In this document: one piece after another, positions 7,656 to 16,846 of the stretch | Layout of the letters: each line of letters begins with the position of its first letter | Position numbering within the stretch: the stretch's first letter is position 1 | Origin: Bacteroidales bacterium | GTDB lineage: Bacteria > Bacteroidota > Bacteroidia > Bacteroidales > UBA932 | DNA: 64,000 nt | Direction of reading: 5' to 3' | Assembly: GCA_017651465.1 (NCBI GenBank) | Contig: JAGCCX010000045.1 | Span: 28,363-92,362 of the forward strand | Notes under the pieces: generated by a model | Told to the model about the DNA's origin: nothing | Database searches by the model: none | Seen by the model: the letters and a program-made list of their open reading frames with translations, nothing else | Program-made: the position numbers and the translations under genes

Positions 7656-9071
7656 TTACTTTCCTGCTTTACGCATCACATAGTCGGCGCGGACCTTGTC
7701 CAGCAGTTTATCCGCTTTGGCATACCCGTCGGCGGGTTTGTTCCACAGCAGGGCGAGCAGTACGGCGCCGATGACACCCATAATGATGGCCGCGAGGTAA
7801 ACCCCGTTCCATCCCATATTGGGATTGTCGGCTATGGCTCCGAACACGGCTCCGGAAACTATGGGGCTGAGGTAGCACACTATACCCACGATGCCGTTGG
7901 CAGTGGCCGCCGCTCTCTTGGTGGCCTGGTTGGAAGCCGCTATGCCGAGCAGGGCCTGGGGGCCGTAGATGAAGAATGCCGACAGCACCAGCATAGCTAT
8001 GAACAGCCAGGGGATATCTTTTACCTGCCAGAACACGAAGAGGCAGATCACCGCCATTATGGTGCAGATGGCGCTGGTGCACTGGGCCTTGCTCTTGAAG
8101 AACTTGTCCGTGGCCCATCCGGCTACCAGCATACCCACTATTCCTCCCACAATCTCACACGCACCCACGATCGAAGCGGCAAGGGTAATGTCGAGCCCCT
8201 TGTCCTGAACGAGTATGGTGGATCCCCAGTCGAGTATGGTGAAACGGATTACATAGACAAAGAAGTCGGCGATGGCGATGATCCATATTATGGGGTTGCC
8301 GAAGGCCATTTTCTTGACGAACGCCTTGTAAGCGAGGCGGGTGAATTCGGGGTCTTCCTGCTCGGCGGGAGCCTCTTCCTGCTTATGGGCGTCCAAATCT
8401 TCGGGGTTGGGCAGGCCTACCGAAGCGGGGGTGTCCTTGAGTCCGAAGAAGATAAGGGCTGCGCCGAAGATGGCCAGGATGGCAGGAGCCCAGAAGCACC
8501 ACTGCCAGGCTGAATTGCCGAAGCGCCCCAGAATGGCTCCGATCATAAGTGCCAGCAGGCCGGCGCCGATAGAGTGGGAAGCGTTCCAGATCGACTGCTT
8601 GGTGGCCAGTTCGGAGGGCTTGATCCAGTGGGCCATAAGGCTGGAGCAGGGAGGATAGCCCATACCCTGCAGATAGCCGTTTATGAGCCACAACGACCCC
8701 AGTATGTACACGAAACCTATGGTGGCTTTGCCGGCGGGGTCTAGCACGTTGAAGAAACTGTTGACCGCGGGGATGAAACCTATGGCAATGTTTACGAGGG
8801 CCGAAAGAAGCAGACCCGTAGCCATCATACGCTTACGGCTGAAGCGGTCGGCCAGCATTCCGTTGACAAAGCGCGAAACCCCGTAAATCACTCCGTTGAG
8901 GGTCAGGAATATACCGAGCTGCGTCTTGCTGAGCCCGAGCTCCGCCTCCAGTGCCGGCATAGCAATGCTGAAATTCTTTCTGACAAAGTAGAACAGCGCG
9001 TAGCCTATGATGAGTATGATAAGGGTGCGCCACTGCCAGTAATTGTATTTTTTAACCGTCGCTTTGTCCAT
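7656..9071 (-). CDS. MFS transporter, organophosphate:phosphate antiporter (GlpT/UhpT) type
   Basis: 471 residues with about twelve membrane helices. The first section (YALFYFVRKNFSIAMPAL) and the cytoplasmic loop after helix 2 (NGMLADRFSRKRMMATGLL) match the OPA family, which imports glycerol-3-phosphate, hexose phosphates or related compounds in exchange for phosphate. NGYLQGMGYPPCSSLMAHW is also an OPA-like segment. A long charged loop in the middle (about residues 220-245, rich in E, D and P) links the two six-helix halves. Substrate cannot be told from sequence. It lies 8 bases after the NigD-like gene. Confidence 0.8.
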   Translation of the reverse strand: MDKATVKKYNYWQWRTLIILIIGYALFYFVRKNFSIAMPALEAELGLSKTQLGIFLTLNGVIYGVSRFVNGMLADRFSRKRMMATGLLLSALVNIAIGFIPAVNSFFNVLDPAGKATIGFVYILGSLWLINGYLQGMGYPPCSSLMAHWIKPSELATKQSIWNASHSIGAGLLALMIGAILGRFGNSAWQWCFWAPAILAIFGAALIFFGLKDTPASVGLPNPEDLDAHKQEEAPAEQEDPEFTRLAYKAFVKKMAFGNPIIWIIAIADFFVYVIRFTILDWGSTILVQDKGLDITLAASIVGACEIVGGIVGMLVAGWATDKFFKSKAQCTSAICTIMAVICLFVFWQVKDIPWLFIAMLVLSAFFIYGPQALLGIAASNQATKRAAATANGIVGIVCYLSPIVSGAVFGAIADNPNMGWNGVYLAAIIMGVIGAVLLALLWNKPADGYAKADKLLDKVRADYVMRKAGK

Positions 9072-9079
9072 AGGTCTAA

Positions 9080-9745
9080 CTATTTAAAGGAATGGGTTAT
9101 GACATTCACTTCTCCTTTCCACCGCCACTCCAGGGTGAGAACCGTCTTGTCTTTGTTCTCGGGCAGGTATTGCTCGATGGGGAAGGAGGAATAGAAAGTA
9201 TAGACGTTGCCGGAGAAGTCTTCGGCGTATTCGTCCACGATATCTTCTCCCGCATTGTGCATAAGGGCGAATTTGAGAGTGTCGCTGCTGGAGGGATACT
9301 CTTTGATGAGCAGGTCCACGGTGTGCTTCTTCTCGGGGTCGGCGAACAGGAAGGTGTTGACCATATTGATGCAGCCTCCCGAGAGCCAGGCGTCGTTCAC
9401 CTGCAGGGGAGAGGTGCCCAGGGAGTCGATCAGGTGCTGGTCGTTTCCCACCAAGGGCTCCTTGTAGAGCGGCACTTCGTAGTTGATGAGGCGGGCGGAA
9501 TAGGTGTTCTCGCCGTCTATCTTTTCGAGGACGTCGATAAGGACCATAAGGCGCTTGACCTCTCCCCATCCCTTTTCGTTCTGGAGATTGGTGAAATAGT
9601 ATAAGCGTCCGTCGTCGCCTTTGAGTGATCCGTCTTCCTGCAGATATCCCATAAGGGCGCTCCTGAACAGGTAGGGTTCGCTGTCCGGCGCGCAGGAGCA
9701 GAGGGCGGCTGCAACCACCGCCAAAAGTATAAACTTGATTCTCAT
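9080..9745 (-). CDS. NigD-like lipoprotein
   Basis: 221 residues with a lipoprotein signal (MRIKFILLAVVAAALCSCAPD; Cys about residue 18). The body follows the Bacteroidetes NigD-like layout: an N-terminal OB-like part with a strand reading RLYYFTNLQNEKGW and a C-terminal beta-sandwich with WLSGGCINMVNTFLFA and a final TLEWRWKG strand. NigD-like proteins were named from a bacteriocin-associated locus but are widespread and mostly of unknown role. There are no other bacteriocin genes here. It overlaps the Fur-family gene by 4 bases. Confidence 0.75.
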   Translation of the reverse strand: MRIKFILLAVVAAALCSCAPDSEPYLFRSALMGYLQEDGSLKGDDGRLYYFTNLQNEKGWGEVKRLMVLIDVLEKIDGENTYSARLINYEVPLYKEPLVGNDQHLIDSLGTSPLQVNDAWLSGGCINMVNTFLFADPEKKHTVDLLIKEYPSSSDTLKFALMHNAGEDIVDEYAEDFSGNVYTFYSSFPIEQYLPENKDKTVLTLEWRWKGEVNVITHSFK

Positions 9746-10191
9746 AACAATTTCTTTCTTGTAGGATGACAGATGATTTGTATTTCTATGTTGTCCATTT
9801 TATAGCCGCGGAAGCGCTTGCGCCTCAGTCCCGCCTCCACGAGCGGAATGAGGTCGAGGTCTCCCACGTCAAGGAATTCGTTGTTGCGGCTGTCGAAGAG
9901 GTGTACGTGCCGGCTCGGATCTACGTCGAAATACATCTTGTTGTTGGGGCTGTACCGGCGGGAGTAGATTCCGTTGTCGGCCAGCTCCGAAAGTATATTG
10001 TAGATGCTGACGGTACTTATTTTACATTCTTCTCCAATACGCTCCTGCACCATATCGGCACTGGCGTGAATCAGCTCGCACATTGCCCTGTGCACGGCCA
10101 GACGCTGCGGCGTAAGCTTGAGAGAGCGGCTCTTGAGCTGCCGGCGGAACGCTTCTTCGTCCCTGATCTTCTTTCGGGTAATGCGCGGCAT
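9742..10191 (-). CDS. Fur-family transcriptional regulator
   Basis: 149 residues. The N-terminal winged helix contains LKLTPQRLAVHRAM and the recognition region KISTVSIYNILSELADNG, both Fur signatures. The dimerisation half has a metal-site-like HVH at 95-97. The paired CxxC zinc motif of many Fur and PerR proteins is absent (only two scattered cysteines and one near the C-terminus). It could be a Fur, PerR or Zur-like sensor; the metal cannot be assigned. It lies 8 bases after recN and overlaps the next gene by 4 bases. Confidence 0.85.
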   Translation of the reverse strand: MPRITRKKIRDEEAFRRQLKSRSLKLTPQRLAVHRAMCELIHASADMVQERIGEECKISTVSIYNILSELADNGIYSRRYSPNNKMYFDVDPSRHVHLFDSRNNEFLDVGDLDLIPLVEAGLRRKRFRGYKMDNIEIQIICHPTRKKLL

Positions 10192-10199
10192 AGTGTTCG

Positions 10200-11816
10200 T
10201 CAGCTTTCTTGCATCAGTGACCTAGCGTTGGCTATGGCTTCTGCGGTTATGCTTTCGCCGCTCAGCAGGCGGGCGATTTCCATCACCCTGTCTTCTCCCT
10301 CAAGGAGATTGATTCCGGTGGTGCTCCGGCCGCTGGACGGGTTGAACTGCTTGCTTACCAGATAATGGGCGCTGCCCTTTGCCGCCACCTGCGGGAGGTG
10401 GGTGATGGAGAACACCTGCATAGTCAGGCCCATCTCGCAAATCATCTTGCCCATCTTGTCGGCCACGCTGCCGGAAACCCCGCTGTCGATCTCGTCGAAG
10501 ATAAGGGTGGGCATACCTTTGAACTTGGCCATCAGGGCCTTCAGGCTCAGCATAATGCGTGAAATTTCACCTCCGGAGGCGCACTTGGCCACATCGGCTT
10601 CCTTGCTTCCGTCCGCTGAGAACAGAAAACTCACCGAGTCGGTGCCGCAGGCGCTCGCCGGTGCGGGAAGTACTTGAATGCTGAACGAAGCCCTCTCCAG
10701 TTCAAGGAAGTGAAGATGCTCCTGAACTTCGTGGGCAAAGCGCGGCGCGGCCTCCTTGCGCGATTCACTCAAGACCCGGCAAACCGCCTCCCATTCTTTT
10801 TCAAGGCTGTCGATCCTGGCCTCGAGAGCGCTGCAGTTCTCTTCCAGCTCTTCGGTCCCGTTGAGTTCGGAGTTATAGCGGTCACGCACTTCCATCAGGC
10901 CCTCGATGTCGTTGCAGCTGTGCTTGTGCATCAGGCGGTAGAGCAAAGAAAGCCTTTGTTCGACCGCCTCCAGCCTCTCTCCCGAGCAGTCGATGAGTCC
11001 GGCGCTGCGTTCGACCTCGTCGAAAATGTCTTCCAGTTCGATGCGTGCCGATTCGATGCGCTCGCCCAGCTCGAGCATTCCGCTCATATACTTCGAGGCG
11101 TGCTCAAGGCTGCGGCGGGCGTCTTTCAGCGCCTCCGATACACCGGTCTGCGAGGGGGGATTGAAGCATCCGAGGGCGAAATAAAGCCTCTCGTGTATCT
11201 CCTCGGCATTTGCCAGGGAGCGCTGCTCTTCTTCGAGCTCGGCAAGTTCCCCCTCCTTGAGGGCGGCGGCTTGCAGCTCCTTGTACTGGGCCTCGTTGTA
11301 ATCCCTTTCCGCCTTGCTGCGGCGCAGCTGAGCGCGAACTTTTTCCAACTCGCTCCTGGCGGCTCCCAACTCTCTCCAGAGCCTGGAGCATTCCGCCCTT
11401 TGAGAATCCAGAAGGGCGTAGTGGTCGAGGAGCGAAAGCTGGAATGCCTTGTCGGTCAGAAGCAGGCTTCGGTGCTGGGAATGAATGTCGAAAAGGCTCT
11501 CGCTGAGCGCGGCGAGTTCGCCGGCCTGGGCGGGGCAGTCGTCGATGAAACTGCGCGAACGGCCGGTGGAATACAGCACGCGGCGTATGATCCGAAGCCC
11601 TTCGGGGGTGTCGAATTCTCCCTCCACAACGCAGCTCTCGGCCCCCTCGCTGATGAGCGAAGGATCGGCTTTGCCGCCGGAAAGGAGCCCCAGGGCACCT
11701 AGCAGCAGCGATTTTCCGGCACCGGTCTGGCCAGTAATAATCACAAGGCCCTCCGGAAACTGAATATCCAGAGAGTCTATGAGGATGTAATTACGTATGT
11801 GAAGGCTGCGCAGCAT
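10200..11816 (-). CDS. recN: RecN, DNA double-strand-break repair ATPase
   Basis: A 538-residue SMC-like protein: Walker A (GQTGAGKS, 29-36) in the N-terminal half-ATPase, a central coiled coil of about 250 residues rich in E, L, A and R, and a C-terminal half with the ABC signature region (CASGGEISRIMLSLKAL) and Walker B (IFDEIDSGVSG, starting at 439). RecN acts early in recombinational repair by tethering DNA ends. It follows the omega-like gene by 11 bases in the same run. Confidence 0.95.
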   Translation of the reverse strand: MLRSLHIRNYILIDSLDIQFPEGLVIITGQTGAGKSLLLGALGLLSGGKADPSLISEGAESCVVEGEFDTPEGLRIIRRVLYSTGRSRSFIDDCPAQAGELAALSESLFDIHSQHRSLLLTDKAFQLSLLDHYALLDSQRAECSRLWRELGAARSELEKVRAQLRRSKAERDYNEAQYKELQAAALKEGELAELEEEQRSLANAEEIHERLYFALGCFNPPSQTGVSEALKDARRSLEHASKYMSGMLELGERIESARIELEDIFDEVERSAGLIDCSGERLEAVEQRLSLLYRLMHKHSCNDIEGLMEVRDRYNSELNGTEELEENCSALEARIDSLEKEWEAVCRVLSESRKEAAPRFAHEVQEHLHFLELERASFSIQVLPAPASACGTDSVSFLFSADGSKEADVAKCASGGEISRIMLSLKALMAKFKGMPTLIFDEIDSGVSGSVADKMGKMICEMGLTMQVFSITHLPQVAAKGSAHYLVSKQFNPSSGRSTTGINLLEGEDRVMEIARLLSGESITAEAIANARSLMQES

Positions 11817-11827
11817 CGCAACGCAGC

Positions 11828-12151
11828 TTATTCCGCCTTGGCGTCGGATTTTGCAAAGCGGAACGACAGTTCGCCGTCCTCGAATTCGGAAATGGCTACC
11901 AGGCCGGGCTTGGGCTGGCGCTCAAAATATTTGGAGATCTCAATCTGCTCTTTGTTCTCGAAGGTCTCCTCCATAGTGTCACGCTCGTTGCGGAATTCCT
12001 CCAGACGCTTGTTGAGCTCTTTTTTCTCGGCAAGTGCAATCTGGTTCGCCCTCTGGGCAAGGATTACTGCAGTCTCATAAATATTGCCCGTAGGGGCGGC
12101 GAGGTCTTTGATGTCCCTCGTGATAGTGTTGTTGGGTACTTTGTTTTCCAT
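11828..12151 (-). CDS. RNA polymerase Rpb6/omega-like subunit
   Basis: 107 residues with NTITRDIKDLAAPTGNIYETAVILAQRANQIALAEKKELNKRLEEF, the Bacteroidetes version of the RpoZ/Rpb6 fold, which clamps the beta' subunit and stabilises core RNA polymerase. The C-terminal 40 residues are charged and lineage-specific. The gene lies between bamD and recN. I am confident of the family; whether it is the only omega in the genome cannot be seen. Confidence 0.82.
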   Translation of the reverse strand: MENKVPNNTITRDIKDLAAPTGNIYETAVILAQRANQIALAEKKELNKRLEEFRNERDTMEETFENKEQIEISKYFERQPKPGLVAISEFEDGELSFRFAKSDAKAE

Positions 12152-12184
12152 ACTTCTATTACGAAACCCTCAGGTGAGGTAGTT

Positions 12185-12979
12185 TCAATATTTTTCTTTC
12201 GCCTTTGTGTACAGTTTTTCGAGTTCCTTGCGCCTGTCGGTATCGGGGTACTCGCCCACGTAATTGAAATAGTCGTCGTAGAATACCAGGAAGCGCTCCT
12301 TTTGCTTGGCGGGCACGCTCAGGCTTGCGTATTTGTAGGAAGCCATAGCGGTGTAGTACAGGATGTCCTCGCGGTAACGGTTGTCCGCATCGTCCTTGAG
12401 AACGTTGCGCAGGGCCACCCTGGCCGCCAGGTAATCTTCCATCTTATAATAAAGGTAGGCGTTCTCATAGGCCTTGCGGTCGAGCCTCTCGTTGAGATTG
12501 TCGAGCATCTGGTAGCACACGTTGCGGTACTCGGAACTGGGATTGTTCATCAGGTACTCGCTGATGGCGGTGATGGTCTTGTAGGTGGGCGTCTGGTCCA
12601 GTTCGTAGCGGTAGGTGCCCCTGTAGAGGCAGTCGAGGTGCAGGAAGGCTGCCGACTCGGCGAAGGGACTCCTGGGGAAGTTGGTGATGAAACGCTCGAA
12701 GTTGGTCTCGGCGGTAAAGTAGTCCTTGGCCCTGTAGTTGCTCAGGCCCCAGTAGTACTGGACCGTGTCGTCCCTGCTGGTACCGTTGGTGATGATGGAG
12801 AGCGACTCGAACAGCTGGCTGGCCTTGGTAAACTTTCCCTGGTTGAAATAATCGAAGGCGGCGGCGTACTTGGCCTCGGTGTCATTGCCCTCGAGCAGGA
12901 TTTCGTATTGACTCTTGCAGGAAGAAAGGCACAGGGCGAGTGCGAGCGCTGCTATGGATAGACGGCGTAGTGATTTCAT
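12185..12979 (-). CDS. bamD: BamD, outer-membrane assembly lipoprotein
   Basis: 264 residues with a lipoprotein signal (ALALALCLSSCKSQYE, Cys about residue 21) followed by TPR-like helical repeats: AAAFDYFNQGKFTKASQLFE, YYWGLSNYRAKDYFTAETNFERFITNFPRSP, and later pairs. These match BamD/YfiO, the essential lipoprotein partner of BamA in barrel insertion. BamA itself is encoded 6 kb away on the other strand. The ATG overlaps the trxB stop by 4 bases. Confidence 0.9.
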   Translation of the reverse strand: MKSLRRLSIAALALALCLSSCKSQYEILLEGNDTEAKYAAAFDYFNQGKFTKASQLFESLSIITNGTSRDDTVQYYWGLSNYRAKDYFTAETNFERFITNFPRSPFAESAAFLHLDCLYRGTYRYELDQTPTYKTITAISEYLMNNPSSEYRNVCYQMLDNLNERLDRKAYENAYLYYKMEDYLAARVALRNVLKDDADNRYREDILYYTAMASYKYASLSVPAKQKERFLVFYDDYFNYVGEYPDTDRRKELEKLYTKAKEKY

Positions 12980-13896
12980 CGTTTCAAGAATTTTTCGGCG
13001 TCCAGGGCGGCGCGGCAGCCCGATGCTGCGGCGGTTATGGCCTGGCGGTAATGGGGATCCTGAACGTCTCCGGCGGCGAAAACGCCCTCGACGTTGGTGT
13101 GGCTGCTGCGACCGTCAGTGATGATGTATCCGGCTTCGTCGGTCTTGACCCAGGGGGCGAAGAGTTCCGACTGCGGATGATGCCCGATGGCAAGGAAGAA
13201 GCCGTCCACAGCGATGTCGAACACTTCTCCGTCCTTGCGCTCAAGGCGGGCTCCCGTCACTCCGGAAGAATCGCCGAGCACCTCGCGGGTGTTGCAGTTC
13301 CAGAGTATCTCGATATTGGGGGTGGACGCCACCCTCTCCTGCATCGCGGCCGAAGCGCGCAGGACGTCGCGGCGCACTATCATATACACTTTGCGGCAGA
13401 TGCCGGCAAGGTAGGTAGCCTCCTCGCAGGCGGTGTCGCCTCCACCCACTACGGCCACGTCTTTACGGCGGTAGAAGAATCCGTCGCAGGTGGCGCAGGC
13501 CGATACTCCAAGGCCCCTGAACTTCTGTTCGGAGGGGAGCCCGAGGTACTTGGCCGTGGCTCCGGTGGCTATGATGAGCGACTCGGCCTCGATCTGGGTG
13601 CTGCCGTCGATGGTAAGCTTGAACGGCCGCTCCGACAGGTCAACTGCGCTTACAGCACCGCTGCGCACATCGGCTCCAAGCCGCACCGCCTGGCTGCGGA
13701 TGTCGGCCATAAGGGCGTTGGCGTCAACTCCGGACGGAAATCCGGGGAAATTCTCAACTACAGTGGTGGTGGTAAGCTGTCCTCCGGGCTCGAGGCCTTC
13801 GTAAAGAACCGGGTTCAGGGCGGCACGGGCGGCGTAGATTGCTGCAGTATAACCAGCGGGGCCGCCTCCTATGATGAGGCATTTAACTTTTTCCAT
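12976..13896 (-). CDS. trxB: TrxB, thioredoxin reductase
   Basis: A 306-residue flavoenzyme that reduces thioredoxin with NADPH. It has the FAD-binding GGGPAG at 10-15, the redox motif CATC at 134-137, a second nucleotide-binding motif (VVGGGDTACEEA), and the C-terminal FAD motif GVFAAGDVQDPHYRQAITAAASG. Length and order are standard for the low-molecular-weight type. It sits 1 base after the LpoA-like gene and overlaps bamD. Confidence 0.96.
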   Translation of the reverse strand: MEKVKCLIIGGGPAGYTAAIYAARAALNPVLYEGLEPGGQLTTTTVVENFPGFPSGVDANALMADIRSQAVRLGADVRSGAVSAVDLSERPFKLTIDGSTQIEAESLIIATGATAKYLGLPSEQKFRGLGVSACATCDGFFYRRKDVAVVGGGDTACEEATYLAGICRKVYMIVRRDVLRASAAMQERVASTPNIEILWNCNTREVLGDSSGVTGARLERKDGEVFDIAVDGFFLAIGHHPQSELFAPWVKTDEAGYIITDGRSSHTNVEGVFAAGDVQDPHYRQAITAAASGCRAALDAEKFLKR

Positions 13897-13897
13897 T

Positions 13898-15070
13898 CTA
13901 ACGAACTAGGGTGATAGTATTGTTGGCGTTGTAGAGCAGACGGCGTACGGCGGTGTTGTTCTTTCCGCTCTCGTCGAACTTGAAATCCGTCTGCAGGCCG
14001 TTCCAAGTCTTGGATGCAATGGTCTCGGTGGTGAATTCGCCTTCCTCTTCGAGCAGGGTGCCGAAATAGTTCATAAGGTCGTAGCCCTGGTAAACCCATT
14101 GCCCGGGCTCGCCCTTGAACAGGCTCTTGTACTGCTGGGCGAAACGCTTTACTTTGGCATCGGAGGGATTGGCGTAATAAGTGGCTGCGATATGGGCCGA
14201 TGCGGCGTGGAGGCTCTCGACCTCGAGGTCGCTGATCGAACGTATGCGGGAAGTGCTGTAAACGGCGTTGCGGGTGCCCTTCAAGTTCATCAGCGCTATC
14301 TCGCGTACCGCGGCGCTGCAGAAGTCATCTTTCTCCGAGGCTACGACAAAGCGGCAGGTGCCTTTAACCGTACCCTCAAACGAAGTGGGAGTGGAGGAAA
14401 TGCTGTACGGAATGCCGGCCTCCGAAAGCTTGAGGGCAAGGCGCTTGGTCATCTCGCCGTCGCGCTCGTCCGCGCTCTGGAGCAATATCACGGCATCGCC
14501 TCCGCGCTTGTCGGAAGCAATCCAGCGCACAAGCTCGTCCACCTGGGCTTCCCAGCCCGAAGGAGCCTGCACGACGTTGTTGGCGGGGGTGAGCGAAGCC
14601 ACCTTGGGGTCGAGGGGCGATATGATGAGCTTGCCGCGGGCCCGGGGCAGCAGGCGCTGCACATCGTCGTAATTGACCGGGCCGATGATAAGGTCGCTCT
14701 GCTCGAGTTCGCTTATGCTGGGCATACCCACCGTGGAGTCGTAAACCGACAGTTCGATGGGCTTGTCGCTGGAGGAGAGACTGTTGGCAGCCATCAGAAC
14801 TCCGCTGTAGAAATCCAGGAAGTTGCTGTTGGGCGTACCGGTGCTCTTGAGAGGCAGGATGAGCGACACCTTGGCGGCGCGCACTTCTTCTCCTCCCTCT
14901 TCTTCCGTCACCACTTCGTCATCGCCTACTGGGATAAAGACATTGTCGGCGGCATTGACCCCCGAACTGTCTTTGGCGTGACGTCCGCCGGGGAACAGGT
15001 ACCATTGCGCCGAAGCTCCCGCAGGCAGAAGGAGCAGAAACACCAGAGAGGAAAGCAGATATCGTTTCAT
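13898..15070 (-). CDS. Exported LpoA-like periplasmic-binding-fold protein
   Basis: 390 residues with a signal peptide (MKRYLLSSLVFLLLLPAGASAQ). After an acidic linker, the body from about residue 65 reads like a type-1 periplasmic-binding fold: VSLILPLKSTGTPNSNFLDFYSGVLMAA, then DLIIGPVNYDDVQRLLP, and near the end FKGEPGQWVYQGYDLMNYFGTLL. This fold is shared by LpoA, the activator of PBP1A, and by ABC binding proteins; no permease or ATPase gene is nearby, which favours the former. Related Bacteroidetes proteins often carry LysM domains; none is seen here. Confidence 0.65.
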   Translation of the reverse strand: MKRYLLSSLVFLLLLPAGASAQWYLFPGGRHAKDSSGVNAADNVFIPVGDDEVVTEEEGGEEVRAAKVSLILPLKSTGTPNSNFLDFYSGVLMAANSLSSSDKPIELSVYDSTVGMPSISELEQSDLIIGPVNYDDVQRLLPRARGKLIISPLDPKVASLTPANNVVQAPSGWEAQVDELVRWIASDKRGGDAVILLQSADERDGEMTKRLALKLSEAGIPYSISSTPTSFEGTVKGTCRFVVASEKDDFCSAAVREIALMNLKGTRNAVYSTSRIRSISDLEVESLHAASAHIAATYYANPSDAKVKRFAQQYKSLFKGEPGQWVYQGYDLMNYFGTLLEEEGEFTTETIASKTWNGLQTDFKFDESGKNNTAVRRLLYNANNTITLVR

Positions 15071-16182
15071 AATGATTCGCTAAACTGAAGCAGTTCCTTG
15101 CAGAATCCGGACCAAGACAGACGGCGCTGCTCCTGGCGGATATGTTCGATGCAGTCTTCCCGCAGGGAAGGCTGGCTGAAAAAACGTAGAATTCCATCCC
15201 TTACGGCCTCCGGAGAGGGGCTGTCCACCACAATTCCGGTCCCCCGTCCCTCGACGGTCGCGCGGAGCGACCCGGTGTCGGTGACGATCATAGGGACCTC
15301 GAAATTGAGGGCGAGGGCGTTGACGCCGCTCTGCGTCGCGCTCCGGTAAGGGAGTACGGCGGCGTCGGCGGCGGAGAAAAACCACTTTACTTCGGAGTCG
15401 GGGATGTAGTTGTTGAAAAGGAATATCCTGTCGCGGGCGGGGCTGCCCTCGATGGCGCGGCTGTACTCGCCGAAGTCGCCGTAAGGCTCCCCGGCTATTA
15501 TGAGATTGTAGCTGTCGGGAAGCGAACCGAATGCGTCGATGAGGATGTCAAGCCCTTTGTAATGGCGAATAAGCCCGAAAAACAGGAGATTATGTCCTTT
15601 GCCCGGCAGCCCCAGGTGCTTTTCGGCCTCCGCCCGGTCGATCTTGCTCCCGAAGTGGGTGTACAGAGGGTGTGGGAGTACCTTGCAGGGCATAGAGGGC
15701 TTAAGTGAATGCAGGTCGGAGGCCACTTCGTCGCTCATACAGATGCATCCGTCCACTCCGCCGAGGAACCATTTGGTAAGCGGCTTGTCGAAGAAATGCT
15801 TCTCGTGAGGGATAATGTTGTCGGTGATAGCGAGCACCTTGCAACCGGCCTTACGGGCGACGCTGCCAAGCGAGGGGGCGAACCACGACATCCAGTAGCG
15901 CACTATCAGGAGGTCGGCGCCCCATTCGCGGACGGCCCTGGCGGCCTTTCCCCAGCTGAACGGGTTGACGGTACTCAGCACAGGCTGGGCGTCCACCTGC
16001 AAAGCACTGTCCCCCGGACTGACCCACTGGGTCTTTCCGGGGAACAGGAAAGCGGGATATTGAAGGGTGAAATTGAAAGCCTTGACCGTGCACTCCCTGC
16101 TCAGTCCGTCAAGAAGGCTTGCGTTGAACTGGGCTATTCCTCCTCTGAAAGGATAGAAAGTGGACAGGATGGCTATTTTCAA
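15067..16182 (-). CDS. GT4-type glycosyltransferase
   Basis: 371 residues with a GT-B fold. The N-terminal half starts MKIAILSTFYPFRGGIAQF, an acceptor-side glycine loop typical of GT4. The C-terminal half has LLFFGLIRHYKGLDILIDAF and a donor-site stretch SAADAAVLPYRSATQSGVNALAL, where the usual E-x7-E pair is less regular. It probably transfers a sugar to an envelope or lipid acceptor. Donor and acceptor are unknown. Overlaps the LpoA-like gene by 4 bases and follows the OmpH-like gene by 4. Confidence 0.8.
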   Translation of the reverse strand: MKIAILSTFYPFRGGIAQFNASLLDGLSRECTVKAFNFTLQYPAFLFPGKTQWVSPGDSALQVDAQPVLSTVNPFSWGKAARAVREWGADLLIVRYWMSWFAPSLGSVARKAGCKVLAITDNIIPHEKHFFDKPLTKWFLGGVDGCICMSDEVASDLHSLKPSMPCKVLPHPLYTHFGSKIDRAEAEKHLGLPGKGHNLLFFGLIRHYKGLDILIDAFGSLPDSYNLIIAGEPYGDFGEYSRAIEGSPARDRIFLFNNYIPDSEVKWFFSAADAAVLPYRSATQSGVNALALNFEVPMIVTDTGSLRATVEGRGTGIVVDSPSPEAVRDGILRFFSQPSLREDCIEHIRQEQRRLSWSGFCKELLQFSESL

Positions 16183-16186
16183 TTCT

Positions 16187-16804
16187 CTACTCTTTATTCT
16201 CGGCCTTGCTCTTGACGTAAGCGGCGTTGAGGCCCTCGAGCACGGCGTCGGTGATGTCCAGCGAAGGATCGGCGGTTACCACGGGAGCGGGCATAATGTC
16301 ACCCTGGGTGGTAAGGATCATAGCATAGCCCTTCTCGGCGTTGAACTCGTCGATGAAGGTCTTGATGGCGTCGGCGATCTGGTTCATCATAACCTGCTGC
16401 TCTTCAGCAATTTCCTGCTGCTTCTGGGCGGCATACTGCTGGAAGCTGTTCTGCTGTTCCTGGAGCTTCTTGTACTGGACTTCGGCCACCGACTGGGTGA
16501 GGAGACCTTTGTTGATCTTCTCCTGGAAAGCCTTGGTATCTTTCTCCAGCTTGGAGCCTCTGCGGTTAACCTCCTGGTTGATGCTGTTGATCTTGGTTTC
16601 GGCCACGCTGCGGAGGTCGTTGGCCATATCGTACTCGTCGAGCACCCTGTCAAGGTCGAAGTACACTATCGATCCGGCTACTGCCGTGGAATCGGCGGTT
16701 GACTTGGTGTTGTTACCGGGAGTGGTGTTGCAGCTGACAAATACAGAAGAAATAAGGGCGGCAGCCCCTGCTGTGGCAATGATGCCGAGGATGATTTTTT
16801 TCAT
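16187..16804 (-). CDS. OmpH/Skp-like lipoprotein
   Basis: 205 residues: N-terminal lipoprotein-like signal (MKKIILGIIATAGAAALISSVFVSCNTT, Cys about residue 25), a threonine/serine-rich linker, a strand starting AGSIVYFDLDRVLDEYDMAN, then a long helical coiled-coil region rich in Q and E. This is the Skp/OmpH layout of a periplasmic chaperone with helical tentacles. It differs from the second Skp-like protein at 21769 by being lipid-anchored, so it may act at a membrane rather than free in the periplasm. Confidence 0.78.
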   Translation of the reverse strand: MKKIILGIIATAGAAALISSVFVSCNTTPGNNTKSTADSTAVAGSIVYFDLDRVLDEYDMANDLRSVAETKINSINQEVNRRGSKLEKDTKAFQEKINKGLLTQSVAEVQYKKLQEQQNSFQQYAAQKQQEIAEEQQVMMNQIADAIKTFIDEFNAEKGYAMILTTQGDIMPAPVVTADPSLDITDAVLEGLNAAYVKSKAENKE

Positions 16805-16837
16805 TTTTATCGTTGTGTTTTCTTATGTTGCAAAATG

Positions 16838-16845
16838 CAAATTTA
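16838..16845 (-). promoter_or_regulatory. Candidate -7 box for the OmpH-like gene run
   Basis: TAAATTTG on the minus strand, 33 bases upstream of the ATG at 16804, between pdxJ and the OmpH-like gene. It matches TAnnTTTG. No clear -33 TTG is seen. It could start the transcript that runs down to rpoN. Confidence 0.45.
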
Positions 16846-16846
16846 A

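Noticed and set aside
9080-9745. NigD-like gene as part of a bacteriocin locus
   Set aside because: No bacteriocin, immunity or export genes nearby; NigD-like proteins are widespread without that link.
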